38,127 nt of DNA from Actinomycetes bacterium (GCA_036000965.1 DASYUT010000293.1:1-38127), one strand, 5' to 3'. Numbered from the stretch's first letter, positions 15,412 through 23,618 are shown. Program-made: numbers and translations. The notes: generated by a model not told the origin, from the sequence alone.

Positions 15412-17876
15412 GCACGACCACGGCACCGCAGGCGGGGGCCTCGGCAGCTCCTCCCGCAGGCGAGCCGGCCCCGGCCGGCGAGGACCGCCCAGTCGCCGGC
15501 CCGGCCTTCTGGCTGGGTGTGGCCCTGGCCACGCTGCTGGCCTGGGCGGTGCTGACCTGGCCGCTCACGCTCCACCTCGACCACTTCTGGACGATGAAGG
15601 GCAACGTCGAGTCCAGCGCGGAGCCCAACTTCGTCAGCCGCCCAGGCACGGTGACGAGCGGCGACTTCATGCAGACCGTCTTCATCCAGACGGTGGTGGT
15701 CGACAACGTCCGCGACCTGCGCAACCCCTACCTGGACTTGCGCGAGGGGGCGGCCGGCCTGACCGAGCTGCGCACGACCTCCCTGGACCTGCCCTGGACG
15801 CCGCTGTTCGCGCTGCTGTGGCCGGTCATGGGGATGGTGCCCGCCTACAACCTGATCCTGCTGCTGGCCACCGTGGCGACCGGGCTGGCGGCGTTCGGGT
15901 GGCTGCGCCGGCACGTGCGCTGGCCGCTGCTGGCCGCGGCCGGCGCGCTCGCCTACACCTTCACCCCCAACCGCATGTTCCAGCTCACCGTCCACTTCAA
16001 CGCGGTGCTGTGGTGGTCGCTCCCGGCCGCGCTCTGGGCCTTCGAGGTGATGGTCGAGCGGCACCGGGCCGGGCGGCGCTGGCGCGGCCCAGCCGCGGGG
16101 GTGGTCGCGGTGGCGCTCACGATCGCGCTGAGCGGCGAGTTCCACCTGACCCTGTACATGTCGGCGCTGCTCACCTTCATGGCCGTGTGGGCGCTGGTGG
16201 CGGCCCGGATGGAGCGCCGGCTGGTGCCGCTGGCCCCCGCCGCGGTGACGCTGGCGGCGGTCGCGGCCGGCGCCGCCTACGCCGTGCTCGTGTTCAGGTA
16301 CGCGTTCAAGGGCACTGTGTCCGGGGAGAACGGCAGCTTCCAGCAGGTGCTGCTGTACGCGCCCGACTCGCTCTGGGCGCTGGCCCAGAAGACCTTCGGC
16401 ACCCAGGGCGAGGAGCTCATCTACGTGGGCTGGCCGCTGCTGCTGCTGGCCGTGGCCGGGCTGGCCGCGGTGGTGGCCGGGCGCCTGGGCCGTGCCGGCC
16501 TGGGCGAGGGCGCGGCCGGCCTGGGGCAGGGCACGACCATGCTGGGCCGGGGCACGGCCCGGCTAGGCCAGGGGGTGGCCAGGCTGAGCCAGGGGGTCGC
16601 CAGCCCGGGGCAGGGCACGGCCGAGCTGGGGCAGGGGGTGGCCAGGCTGAGCCAGGGGGTTGCCGGCCGCCAGGTCCGGGCCGCGCTCCCCTACGCCGTG
16701 CTCGTGGTTCCGCTGGTGTTCCTCACCTATGGCCCGCGGTCCGACATCGGGCCGCTGCAGCCCTACAGGCTGCTGTTCGACAACGTGTCGTTCGTCTCGC
16801 TGCAGCGGGTGCCGGAGCGGCTCATGTGCCTGACCGCGCTCGTGCTCGTGCTCCTGGCGATCGTCACCCTCGACCTGGCCAGCCTGCGCTGGCCGGGGTG
16901 GGTGGGCGCCGGGCGGACGGACGGAGCGGGCGGGCGGGCGGACGGGGCCGGGGAGGGACCGGCCGGCAGCGGGACTGGGGAGCCGGCCGGGCGGGACCAG
17001 CTCCCGCAGGAGCTGGCCGGGCGGGAGCTGGCCGCCGGGGAGCCGGCCACAGGGGACCCGGCCGGGCGGGACCAGCCCGCGCGGGAACTGGCCGCGCTGG
17101 AGCTGGCCGGCCGGGGACTGGCCGGGCGGGACCAGCCTGCGCGGGAACTGGCCGCGAGCGAGGATCCCGCCCTGGCAGCCGAGGTGGGCATGCCCGAGTG
17201 GATCGCGGAGGCGCAGGCCGCTGCCGAGGCCGACGCGGAGGCGGGCCGGGCACGGACCGGGGCCGGGCTGCCCCCGCTGCCGGACTGGCTGCGGACCTGG
17301 CTCACGCCGGGGCGGGTCGAGGCCGGTCGGCTCGCCGCCGCCGCGCTGGTGCTCGCGACCCTGCTGCTCCTGGCCGACTACCGGGTCTCGGAGAACCGGC
17401 TCCAGCCGGACCTGGCCGGCAACAAGGTGGTGGCCGCGCTGCGGTCGGCCGGCGACCAGGCCGGGCCGGTGCTCGGCCTGCCGGCCCTGAAGCCGCACGT
17501 GACGTGGAACTCGGCCAGCACCTACCTGGCCGCCCAGAGCCGGCGGCGGGTCCTCAACGCCTACAACCAGACCCCGGCCCGCTGGCTGGACGACCGCATG
17601 AAGCGCCTGGAGCCGCTGAACCGGGGGGTGGCCGACCCGGCCGCGCTCGAGGTCCTGCGCACCACCGGCACCCACCAGGTGCTGGTGATCGACGAGCCGC
17701 GGGTGTTCGCCGCCGGCGAGTGGGAGCAGACCCTCGGCGGCCTGATCCGCTCCGGGCGCTTCCGCCTGGCCGAGCGGGACGGGCCCCTGGCCCTGCTCGA
17801 GCTGGTCGGCGGGCAGAGCCCGACCCGCGGCAGCGAGCAGCCCGGCACGGGCTCCGACCCCACCAAAGAGCTCTGA
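15408..17876 (+). CDS. Large GT-C-like membrane glycosyltransferase with two repeat-expanded loops
   Basis: The 822-residue protein starts at GTG 15408 in a GTGA overlap with the GT2 gene. It has about ten membrane helices; the first (FWLGVALATLLAWAVLTWPL) is followed by an exoplasmic loop with SGDFMQ and DLRNPYLDL, the usual GT-C arrangement with acidic residues after helix 1. Such enzymes use lipid-phosphate sugars outside the membrane, which fits the upstream GT2. Two inserts are unusual: eight heptapeptide repeats (LGQGVAR type, residues 365-420) and a Gly/Ala/Arg/Asp-rich stretch (about 500-590) with repeated AGRDQPARELA units. The C-terminal region (about 640-822) is soluble and lacks a domain I recognise. 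Acceptor and sugar are unknown. Confidence 0.75.
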   Translation: MSTTTAPQAGASAAPPAGEPAPAGEDRPVAGPAFWLGVALATLLAWAVLTWPLTLHLDHFWTMKGNVESSAEPNFVSRPGTVTSGDFMQTVFIQTVVVDNVRDLRNPYLDLREGAAGLTELRTTSLDLPWTPLFALLWPVMGMVPAYNLILLLATVATGLAAFGWLRRHVRWPLLAAAGALAYTFTPNRMFQLTVHFNAVLWWSLPAALWAFEVMVERHRAGRRWRGPAAGVVAVALTIALSGEFHLTLYMSALLTFMAVWALVAARMERRLVPLAPAAVTLAAVAAGAAYAVLVFRYAFKGTVSGENGSFQQVLLYAPDSLWALAQKTFGTQGEELIYVGWPLLLLAVAGLAAVVAGRLGRAGLGEGAAGLGQGTTMLGRGTARLGQGVARLSQGVASPGQGTAELGQGVARLSQGVAGRQVRAALPYAVLVVPLVFLTYGPRSDIGPLQPYRLLFDNVSFVSLQRVPERLMCLTALVLVLLAIVTLDLASLRWPGWVGAGRTDGAGGRADGAGEGPAGSGTGEPAGRDQLPQELAGRELAAGEPATGDPAGRDQPARELAALELAGRGLAGRDQPARELAASEDPALAAEVGMPEWIAEAQAAAEADAEAGRARTGAGLPPLPDWLRTWLTPGRVEAGRLAAAALVLATLLLLADYRVSENRLQPDLAGNKVVAALRSAGDQAGPVLGLPALKPHVTWNSASTYLAAQSRRRVLNAYNQTPARWLDDRMKRLEPLNRGVADPAALEVLRTTGTHQVLVIDEPRVFAAGEWEQTLGGLIRSGRFRLAERDGPLALLELVGGQSPTRGSEQPGTGSDPTKEL
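16500..16667 (+). repeat. 21-bp coding tandem repeat (eight heptapeptides) inside the GT-C gene
   Basis: Eight in-frame 21-base units encode heptapeptides of the type L-G-Q-G-(V/T)-A-x. Two adjacent units (LGQGVAR LSQGVA) recur nearly exactly. The block lies between two membrane helices. Confidence 0.85.
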
Positions 17877-17914
17877 CCCCGCGGCGGCCCAGGGTCTGCC
17901 GTCCGCTGGCCCGG

Positions 17915-18027
17915 CCAACCGACCCGCCCGCGCCGCTCAGCCGACCCACTTCCCCCGCTCAATCGACCCCTCCTCCACTCAACCGACCTCCCCCGCTCAC
18001 CGACCCCTCCCGCTCAACCGACCCGCT
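17915..18027. repeat. Degenerate 13-19 bp tandem repeat between convergent genes
   Basis: Imperfect units of the type cgctcaaccgacccctcc follow one another about six times. They fill the gap between the GT-C gene and the flippase-like gene and include the last codons and the stop of the latter. Confidence 0.7.
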
Positions 18028-18958
18028 GGCGCCTGCGGTCCAGGCGCCGCTCGACGGCCAGGGCGACGCCGGCGCCGAGCAGCTCGAAGGCCATCATCCA
18101 CAGGCGGGAGAGCAGCGCGACCAGCAGGGCGGCGCCCGCCGGCATGACCGGGGCGAGGGCCACGGCCAGGACGCTCTCGCGCACGCCGAGGCCGGCCGGG
18201 GTGACCACGGCGAGGAACCCGACCGCGTAGGCGGCGGCGTAGGCGGCCACGGCGAGGAGGACGTCGCCGGCGGCGAGTGGGTGGACGCTGCGGACCAGGG
18301 CCGCGAAGGCCAGGCCGGTCACCGCCCAGTAGCAGGCGTAGCCGGCGCCGAGCAGGACCGCGGTCCCCGGGGCCGGGACGAGGTCGGCCGGCTCGACCCC
18401 CGGGTAGCGGCGCCGCAGGAGCGCGGCGAGCCGGCGCCGGAAGGCCAGCCCGAGCCCGGCCAGGGCGGCCACCGCGACCGCGCCGTACAGGGCGGGCCGG
18501 CCGAGCCGGGCCCACTCGGCGGCGAGCACGGGCAGCCCCACGAGCAGGGCGACACCCACCGAGAGGAGCTGGGTGAGGGCCATGGTGGCCAGGGTGGTCC
18601 GCCTGGCCACGCCCTCCCGCCTGGCCAGCTCGACCGCGCCGACGAAGCTCCAGACGTTGCCGGGCACGTACCTGGCCAGGTTTGCGAGGAACCATATCCG
18701 CACCCCGCGGGCGACCGGCAGCCCCGCCGCCCGGCGCAGCGCAACGGCCCACAACACCGCGACGAGGGCGTAGGAGGCGGCCAGCAGGACCGACGCGAGT
18801 GCGAAAAACCCGGGCTCTAGACTCCATTTGCGAGAGGTAACGTCCTGCCAGCGGGAGAACAGGGCGATCCCAAAAAATGCGACCACCACCACGGCGGCGG
18901 CAACGGTCCGCCAGCGGGAACCGCTCAAACTGCTCGGGACCGGACGCCTCACCGCCAC
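18014..18958 (-). CDS. Flippase-like membrane protein (LPG synthase TM / UPF0104 family)
   Basis: I start at GTG 18958 (314 residues) because GGAGGT (18965-18970) lies six bases upstream; the frame continues to an ATG at 19021 without a ribosome site. Eight or so membrane helices show the features of the lysylphosphatidylglycerol synthase transmembrane family: LANLARYVPGNVWSFVGAVE after helix 2, a charged AFRRRLAALLRRRYPG loop, and TPAGLGVRESVLAVAL in the later half. No catalytic synthase domain follows. Stand-alone members often sit in glycan loci and are thought to help move or handle lipid-linked intermediates. It faces the glycosyltransferase genes, so a joint role in surface glycan export is likely but inferred. 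Confidence 0.8.
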   Translation of the reverse strand: MAVRRPVPSSLSGSRWRTVAAAVVVVAFFGIALFSRWQDVTSRKWSLEPGFFALASVLLAASYALVAVLWAVALRRAAGLPVARGVRIWFLANLARYVPGNVWSFVGAVELARREGVARRTTLATMALTQLLSVGVALLVGLPVLAAEWARLGRPALYGAVAVAALAGLGLAFRRRLAALLRRRYPGVEPADLVPAPGTAVLLGAGYACYWAVTGLAFAALVRSVHPLAAGDVLLAVAAYAAAYAVGFLAVVTPAGLGVRESVLAVALAPVMPAGAALLVALLSRLWMMAFELLGAGVALAVERRLDRRRQRVG

Positions 18959-19007
18959 ATTAGGACCTCCTTCGATAAACTTCTCGCATCGTAGCCGCTG
19001 CCGGACG

Positions 19008-19037
19008 TTGCTTGGACGCATATCGTTCGTCTACCTT
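19008..19037 (+). promoter_or_regulatory. Possible promoter of the 178-residue protein gene
   Basis: TTGCTT (19008-19013) and TACCTT (19032-19037) are separated by 18 bases in a relatively AT-rich stretch about 48 bases before the start codon. The spacing suits a sigma-70-like promoter; each box only partly fits consensus. Confidence 0.3.
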
Positions 19038-19084
19038 TACCTCCAACGCAGGGGACGCGTTTTCCCAAGGAGGAACCTACGCTG

Positions 19085-19621
19085 ATGGCAGTGAAGGTCG
19101 TCCACGTCTCGGACATTTCCGGCAAGGAGGCAGAGGAACAGTCGCTCGGGCGGCTCGTGGTCCACGAGCACCCCGAGTACGCTGACCTGCCTGTCACGCT
19201 CGAGGTTCTTCCCGAAGAGGTGGAATCTCTCAAGTCCTCTTCCCGGTTCGTGACGATCGAGGTGTTCCAGCCGGGAGCACGCAAGGGCGAGCGCCTCACC
19301 GTCGCCCTCGACGACTTCAACACCCTGGCCACCCCCGGTGTGATGGACTCCGCAATCCAGGACGCGCTGATCGCCAAGCACCGCACCCGCCCGTCGCGGC
19401 CCTCGGCGAGCACCACGGGCGACGGCGCCTCCCGGAGCCGGAGCAAGGTCAACTACGCCACCCTCGAGCACGCCGGGGAGCCCCACCGCGGCCGCATCAC
19501 CGAGGCCGAGAAGGAGCTGGTTCGCGACAACCTCGAGAAGATCAACAAGCGCCTGCGCGAGAGCGACAAGCGCGAGATCGACCCCGAGAACGCGGAGATG
19601 CGCGATCGCTACGGCCTCTAA
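19085..19621 (+). CDS. Conserved soluble protein of unknown function
   Basis: The 178-residue protein has an AAGGAGG ribosome site (around 19067-19073) and no signal or membrane segment. Residues 1-105 form an alpha/beta-looking part (VKVVHVSDISGKEAEEQSLG, LTVALDDFNTLATPGVMD). A Ser/Arg/Thr-rich linker follows (about 106-125). The C-terminal part is highly charged: HRGRITEAEKELVRDNLEKI then REIDPENAEMRDRYGL. I have an impression, not verified, of similar charged tails ending in RYGL in actinobacterial proteins of unknown role, but cannot name the family. The size, charge and linker suggest a cytoplasmic, perhaps nucleic-acid- or ribosome-associated protein; that is inference. Confidence 0.7.
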   Translation: MAVKVVHVSDISGKEAEEQSLGRLVVHEHPEYADLPVTLEVLPEEVESLKSSSRFVTIEVFQPGARKGERLTVALDDFNTLATPGVMDSAIQDALIAKHRTRPSRPSASTTGDGASRSRSKVNYATLEHAGEPHRGRITEAEKELVRDNLEKINKRLRESDKREIDPENAEMRDRYGL

Positions 19622-19646
19622 CCGGCAATAGCCCGGACAGGGTTCC

Positions 19647-19740
19647 GCAAACCTCCTGCAACCGCGCTGGGATGCGCTGCGAAAGGCAAGGCGTACCCAG
19701 CCGAGCCGCCACCAGCGCGGCATGTTGCAGGAGGTTTTGC
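19647..19740 (+). promoter_or_regulatory. Long hairpin masking a ribosome binding site (or large terminator)
   Basis: The left arm (19647-19670, gcaaacctcctgcaac then cgcgctgg) pairs with the right arm (19712-19740, ccagcgcgg, catg, ttgcaggaggttttgc) apart from a four-base bulge and one extra T; the loop is 41 bases. The right arm contains AGGAGG at 19728-19733, seven bases before an ATG at 19741, and the left arm contains its exact complement. It begins 26 bases after the stop of the preceding gene. It could switch translation of the small ORF, or act as a terminator, since four T residues lie in the right arm. Confidence 0.5.
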
Positions 19741-19788
19741 ATGAGCGGCTGCCCCGGCTTCGGCATCTTCGTGTCCAAGGACGGGTAG
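19741..19788 (+). CDS. 15-residue micro-ORF behind a strong ribosome site
   Basis: ATG 19741 to TAG 19788 encodes MSGCPGFGIFVSKDG. The AGGAGG site seven bases upstream is among the best in the window, which makes chance less likely. It may be a leader peptide or a small functional peptide, or the surviving 5' end of a decayed gene, since a truncated DUF427 frame follows. No homology can be claimed for so short a sequence. Confidence 0.35.
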   Translation: MSGCPGFGIFVSKDG

Positions 19789-19831
19789 TCTCGGCCCAGG
19801 CCGCGCGACGCCCCCGGGCCCGCCCGGGGAC

Positions 19832-20134
19832 GTGCGCCTGGATCTGCTCGTCCCCTCCCGGCGGCCGTCGACCTACTGCGAGTTCAAGGGCGAGGCGATC
19901 TTCTACGACACCGGCGACCGGGTCGGGATCGCCTGGTCCTACCCGTCCCCGAGTCCCGGCTACGAGGCGCTCACCGACCACGTGGCGTTCTACCCGGGCA
20001 AGGTGGACCGGGCCACCGTCGACGGCGAGGTGGTCGAGGCCCAGGACGGGGACTTCTACGGCGGCTGGATCACCGCCGACGTGGTCGGCCCGTTCAAAGG
20101 CGCCCCGGGCGCCTCGGGCGCCCCGGGCTTGTAG
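19832..20134 (+). pseudogene. N-terminally truncated DUF427 protein
   Basis: The frame from GTG 19832 gives 100 residues opening directly with VRLDLLVPSRRPSTYCEFKG, then IAWSYPSPSPGYEALTDHVA and FYPGKVD. These match the core and end of DUF427, in particular the C-x-(F/Y)-K-G-E-A and A-W-x-Y-P blocks. The family normally begins 30-60 residues earlier, with a strand and a PPEDV turn; upstream in this frame there is only proline-rich filler and no ribosome site. The short reading frame might still be made, but it lacks part of the fold. Confidence 0.6.
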
Positions 20135-20136
20135 CC

Positions 20137-20192
20137 GCCGCGCCGGTCCTGGTCGGCACCTCGGGCTGGCAGTACCGCGACTGGCGGGGCTG
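20137..20192 (+). pseudogene. N-terminal scrap of a DUF72 protein
   Basis: The frame reads PVLVGTSGWQYRDWRG, the unmistakable start of DUF72 proteins (VGTSGW-Y-xW-G-FYP). Homology stops after about 17 residues, and the sequence then runs antisense into the CGNR gene. No start codon is in frame. Confidence 0.6.
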
Positions 20193-20222
20193 GACCCGAC
20201 CCGGGTCGGCTGACGCCCCGGG

Positions 20223-20501
20223 CTACGGCCCGGAGCGGGCGGCGGCAGCGGCACGCTCCCGCTGGCGGAAGGCCCGCACCTTGGCGCGGTTGCCGCAGAC
20301 GCTCATGGCGCACCAGACGCCCGAGCGGTTCCTGGAGCGGTCGTAGAAGACCCAGCGGCAGCGAGGCTCCGAGCAGGCCTTGAGGCGCCGCCAGGTGCCG
20401 TCCTTGCCGGCGGCGACCACCACCGACAAGAGCCGGGCGACGGCCGCGTCCACGCCCGGCTCGGCCGGGCGCAGCTCCGGCCGGCCGGCCGGCCCCCTCA
20501 C
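20223..20501 (-). pseudogene. CGNR zinc-finger protein lacking its N-terminal domain
   Basis: From GTG 20501 the frame gives 92 residues with a complete CGNR zinc-finger: RRLKACSEPRCRWVFYDRSR, WCAMSVCGNRAKVRAFRQR. Its C-x4-C and C-x4-C pairs should bind zinc and probably nucleic acid. Family members normally have about 180-200 residues with an N-terminal stress-response (ABATE) domain; here a TGA lies three codons upstream and no ABATE-like sequence follows beyond it. There is no clear ribosome site. It is probably a remnant, although a stand-alone zinc finger of this size could be functional. Confidence 0.6.
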
Positions 20502-20823
20502 CGGTTCTCATCGAAGGTCAATCAGGCTCTCACTTGTATCTGGGCGGCCGGTTGCATGCTCTGCCCAGTCGTCTACGCGGCCCTCGACCCGCGGGTCCGC
20601 TACAGCTGACGGCCGGCTCTTCAGCCTGGAAGCACCCGCACGCGGCCGGGGACGGCCGACTCTTCAGCCCGGCGCTTCAGTGCAAGGCGCGGCCGGCGCT
20701 CCGGCGCCACCGGCAATCATCAAACGCCGTAGTTCGGTCCATGCAGCCGGCCGTCGCGGGCTCATCCGTCCGGGGGGATGCTCACCTCTGCAGGAAGGGG
20801 CGAACACGCGGGGGGGAAGCCGG
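20502..20823. other. Gene-free leader of the beta-helix protein gene
   Basis: No convincing ORF lies here. It holds an 18-base direct repeat, acggccg(g/a)ctcttcagcc, at 20609-20626 and 20652-20669 (43 bases apart), and the purine-rich ribosome site ggggggaag ahead of ATG 20824. I could not match the stretch to a known riboswitch class. Confidence 0.45.
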
Positions 20824-23607
20824 ATGGCGTCGTGCTGGAGCTGGTCGTGGCGGTCGAGGACCGTGCTGGTCGTCCTCGTGGTCCTGGTCGGAGTGGTGCT
20901 CGCGACGGCGGGGCCCGCCAGGGCCGCCGCGGCCTACTGGGTGGCCCAGGGGCCGGGGTGCAGCGACGCCGGACCGGGCACGCAGACGCAGCCCTTCTGC
21001 ACGATCGCGAAGGCGGCGAAGGTCGCGGGTCCCGACGCGACCGTAACCGTGTCCGCCGGCACCTACCGCGAGAAGGCGACCGTCGTGCTCGGCGGAGCGC
21101 CCGGGCAGCCCGTGACGTTCCAGGCGCAGGGCGAGGTGGTCGTGCTCGGCACCATCGACGCGTCCGCCCGGCCGTGGACGCCGGCGTCGGGGAGCGCGTA
21201 CAGCACCCCGTGGAGCGAGGCGGTCGCGCCGAAGCAGGTGTTCGTCGACGGCGTGCTGCTCGCCCCGGCCACCGCCCCCGACGCGATGGGGCCGGGCACC
21301 TGGTACCACGACGCGGCCGGCCTGGTCCTGTACGTGCACACGGCCGACGGGTCGAGCCCGGCGGGCCACCAGGTCGAGGTCGGCCGACAGACCCAGGGGT
21401 TCCAGGCCACCGGCAAGTCCGACGTGGTGATCGACGGGTTCACCTTCGACGGGCAGAACGGCAGCGCCGTTGACCTGCGCGACGGCGCGCGCCTGACGGT
21501 CCGCGGCGTGACCGTCCGCAACAGCGGTTCGTACGGGATCCTCCTGTCCAACACCACCGCCTCGTCGGTGACCGGGTCGGAGGTGCTCGACGCGGCGAGC
21601 CACGGCGTCCTCGTGCACGGTGGGTCCCAGGCGACCGTCGCCGGCAACCGCACCCACGACAACCGCTTCCACGGCATCGCCCTGCAGGGGCTCGCCGACT
21701 CGGTGATCGAGGCGAACCAGAGCTGGGCCAACGCCAGGCCGAGCGTGCGCTCCGCCGCGGGCATCTCGGTCGACCAGGACGCGGCCACGGGCCACCGCTC
21801 CGCCAACCTGGTGCTGCGCCGCAACGTCCTCCACGACAACCAGGACTCCGGCATCAGCACCCTGGGCGACACCCAGGGCTGCCGGTACGAGGACAACCTC
21901 TCCTACGCCAACGGCGACCACGGCTTCGACGTGCTGAACAGCCCGAACAACACCTTCTACGCCAACACCTCGGTGGGCAACCACAAGGACGGCCTCAGCG
22001 TCGAGGGCAGCTCGACCGGCACGCGCATCCTCGGCAACGTCGCGGTCGACAACGGCACCACCACCAGCGAGTACGACCTCTACGTGGACGCCTCGTCGGG
22101 CCCGTCGGTCGTGTCCGACTCGAACCTGTTCTTCAACACCGACCCGGCGGTGCCGCCGGTGAAATGGAACGGCGTCGTGTACCCGACGGTCGCCGCCTAC
22201 GCGTCGGCGAGCGGGCAGGACACGCACGCACGCTCGGCCGACCCGCTCTTCGCCGACCGCGCCGCAGGCGACTTCCACCTGCTCGCCGGCTCGCCCGCGG
22301 TCGACTCGGGCACCAGCGTGCCGGGCGACTACCCCGCCACGGACCTGGAGGGAAGCTCGCGGGTCAACGACGACTCGGCGCCCAACACCGGCCAGGGCCC
22401 GACCGCCTGGTACGACATGGGCGCCTTCGAGCGCCAGGGGCACGAGGTGGTCGTCCCGACCGCCCCGACCGGGGTGACCGCGACCGCGGGGGACGAGTCC
22501 GCCACGGTGAGCTGGACAGCGCCGCCCGCGCCGCCGGGCGCCCCGATCCTCTCCTACACGGTGCGAGCCAGCGCCGGCGGCCCGACCGTCACCGCCCCGG
22601 GTCCGGCGACCAGCGCCACCGTCGGGGGGCTCACCAACGGCAGCAGCTACACCTTCACGGTCAGCGCCACCAACGAGGTCGGCGAGGGGTCCGAGTCGGA
22701 CCCGACCGGGCCGGTCACCCCGACCGACACCAGCGCACCTGGGCCGGTGAGCGGCTTCTCGGCGACCGCGTCCGAGGGCCAGGTCGCGCTCTCCTGGGCC
22801 AACCCCGGCGACACGGACCTCGCCGGCGTGGTCGTGCAGATGGCCCAGGGCGCGACACCGCCCGCCTCCCCGGCCGAGGGCACCCGCGTCTACCAGGACA
22901 CCGGCACGGCGGCGACCGTGACCGGCCTGTCGGCCGGCACCACCTACAGCTTCGCGGCGTTCGCCTACGACGAGGTGCCCAACTACAGCGCGGCGGCCAC
23001 CGCGACCGCCACCACCCCGGTGCCCACCAGCCTGCAGGCGACCGCCTCACCGTCGGTCGTCAGCTACGGCCAGGCGGCCAGCGTCTCCGGCACCCTCACC
23101 GAGGGCGCGGGGGCGGCCCCGGTGGCCGGCGCGACCGTCACCCTGCGCGCCCGGCCGGCCGGCGGCTCGGCCTGGAGTCCCGTCGGCACCGGCACCACCT
23201 CGGCGAGCGGGGCGGTCACCATCGGCCACAGCCCTACTGAGAACGTGGAGTACCAGCTCGCCTATGCGGGCGGGCCAGGCCTGCTCGCCAGCACGAGCGC
23301 GACCGTGCCCGTCGGCGTGCGGCCGCTCCTCACCGCCTCGCTCAGCCCGAAGCAGATCAAACCGGGCAAGACCGCGACCATCGCCGGGACGGTCACCCCC
23401 GCCCACGCCGGGCAGCAGGTGCAGCTCCAGCAGCTCGTCGGGGGCGCCTGGCAGGTCGCGCAGCAGGCCGTCCTGTCCGGCACCGGCACCTACAGCTTCC
23501 GGGTGCAGGGCACGGCCACCGGGGTGTTCACCTACCGGGTCGCCAAGCCGGCCGACGCCGACCACGTCGCGACTGAGAGCGCGCCGCTGCAGCTGACGGT
23601 GCGCTAG
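20824..23607 (+). CDS. Large secreted right-handed beta-helix protein with FN3 and Ig-like domains
   Basis: The 927-residue protein starts at ATG 20824 after ggggggaag and has a long signal peptide ending near ARAAA (residue 36). Residues 37-85 show the DUF1565-like entry to a beta-helix (PFCTIAKAAKVAGPDATVTV, SAGTYREKA). Residues about 190-420 are parallel beta-helix repeats with NNTFYANTSVGNHKDGLSV-type rungs, as in pectate-lyase-like polysaccharide enzymes and lectin-like proteins. FN3 domains follow at about 545-633 and 634-740, then two Ig-like modules (about 741-840 and 841-927). It probably binds or cleaves polysaccharide outside the cell. I cannot identify catalytic residues with confidence. 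Confidence 0.85.
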   Translation: MASCWSWSWRSRTVLVVLVVLVGVVLATAGPARAAAAYWVAQGPGCSDAGPGTQTQPFCTIAKAAKVAGPDATVTVSAGTYREKATVVLGGAPGQPVTFQAQGEVVVLGTIDASARPWTPASGSAYSTPWSEAVAPKQVFVDGVLLAPATAPDAMGPGTWYHDAAGLVLYVHTADGSSPAGHQVEVGRQTQGFQATGKSDVVIDGFTFDGQNGSAVDLRDGARLTVRGVTVRNSGSYGILLSNTTASSVTGSEVLDAASHGVLVHGGSQATVAGNRTHDNRFHGIALQGLADSVIEANQSWANARPSVRSAAGISVDQDAATGHRSANLVLRRNVLHDNQDSGISTLGDTQGCRYEDNLSYANGDHGFDVLNSPNNTFYANTSVGNHKDGLSVEGSSTGTRILGNVAVDNGTTTSEYDLYVDASSGPSVVSDSNLFFNTDPAVPPVKWNGVVYPTVAAYASASGQDTHARSADPLFADRAAGDFHLLAGSPAVDSGTSVPGDYPATDLEGSSRVNDDSAPNTGQGPTAWYDMGAFERQGHEVVVPTAPTGVTATAGDESATVSWTAPPAPPGAPILSYTVRASAGGPTVTAPGPATSATVGGLTNGSSYTFTVSATNEVGEGSESDPTGPVTPTDTSAPGPVSGFSATASEGQVALSWANPGDTDLAGVVVQMAQGATPPASPAEGTRVYQDTGTAATVTGLSAGTTYSFAAFAYDEVPNYSAAATATATTPVPTSLQATASPSVVSYGQAASVSGTLTEGAGAAPVAGATVTLRARPAGGSAWSPVGTGTTSASGAVTIGHSPTENVEYQLAYAGGPGLLASTSATVPVGVRPLLTASLSPKQIKPGKTATIAGTVTPAHAGQQVQLQQLVGGAWQVAQQAVLSGTGTYSFRVQGTATGVFTYRVAKPADADHVATESAPLQLTVR

Positions 23608-23618
23608 GCAGCAGCTCA

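Noticed and set aside
15818-18820. Plus-strand open frame of 1000 codons
   Set aside because: It is an alternative frame of the GT-C gene running on into the antisense of the flippase-like gene; composition is Arg/Gly/Ala filler.
20502-20823. Cyclic di-nucleotide or other riboswitch in the leader of the beta-helix gene
   Set aside because: The long leader before an exported protein made this worth testing by eye, but none of the conserved blocks of the c-di-AMP, c-di-GMP or cobalamin classes could be found.
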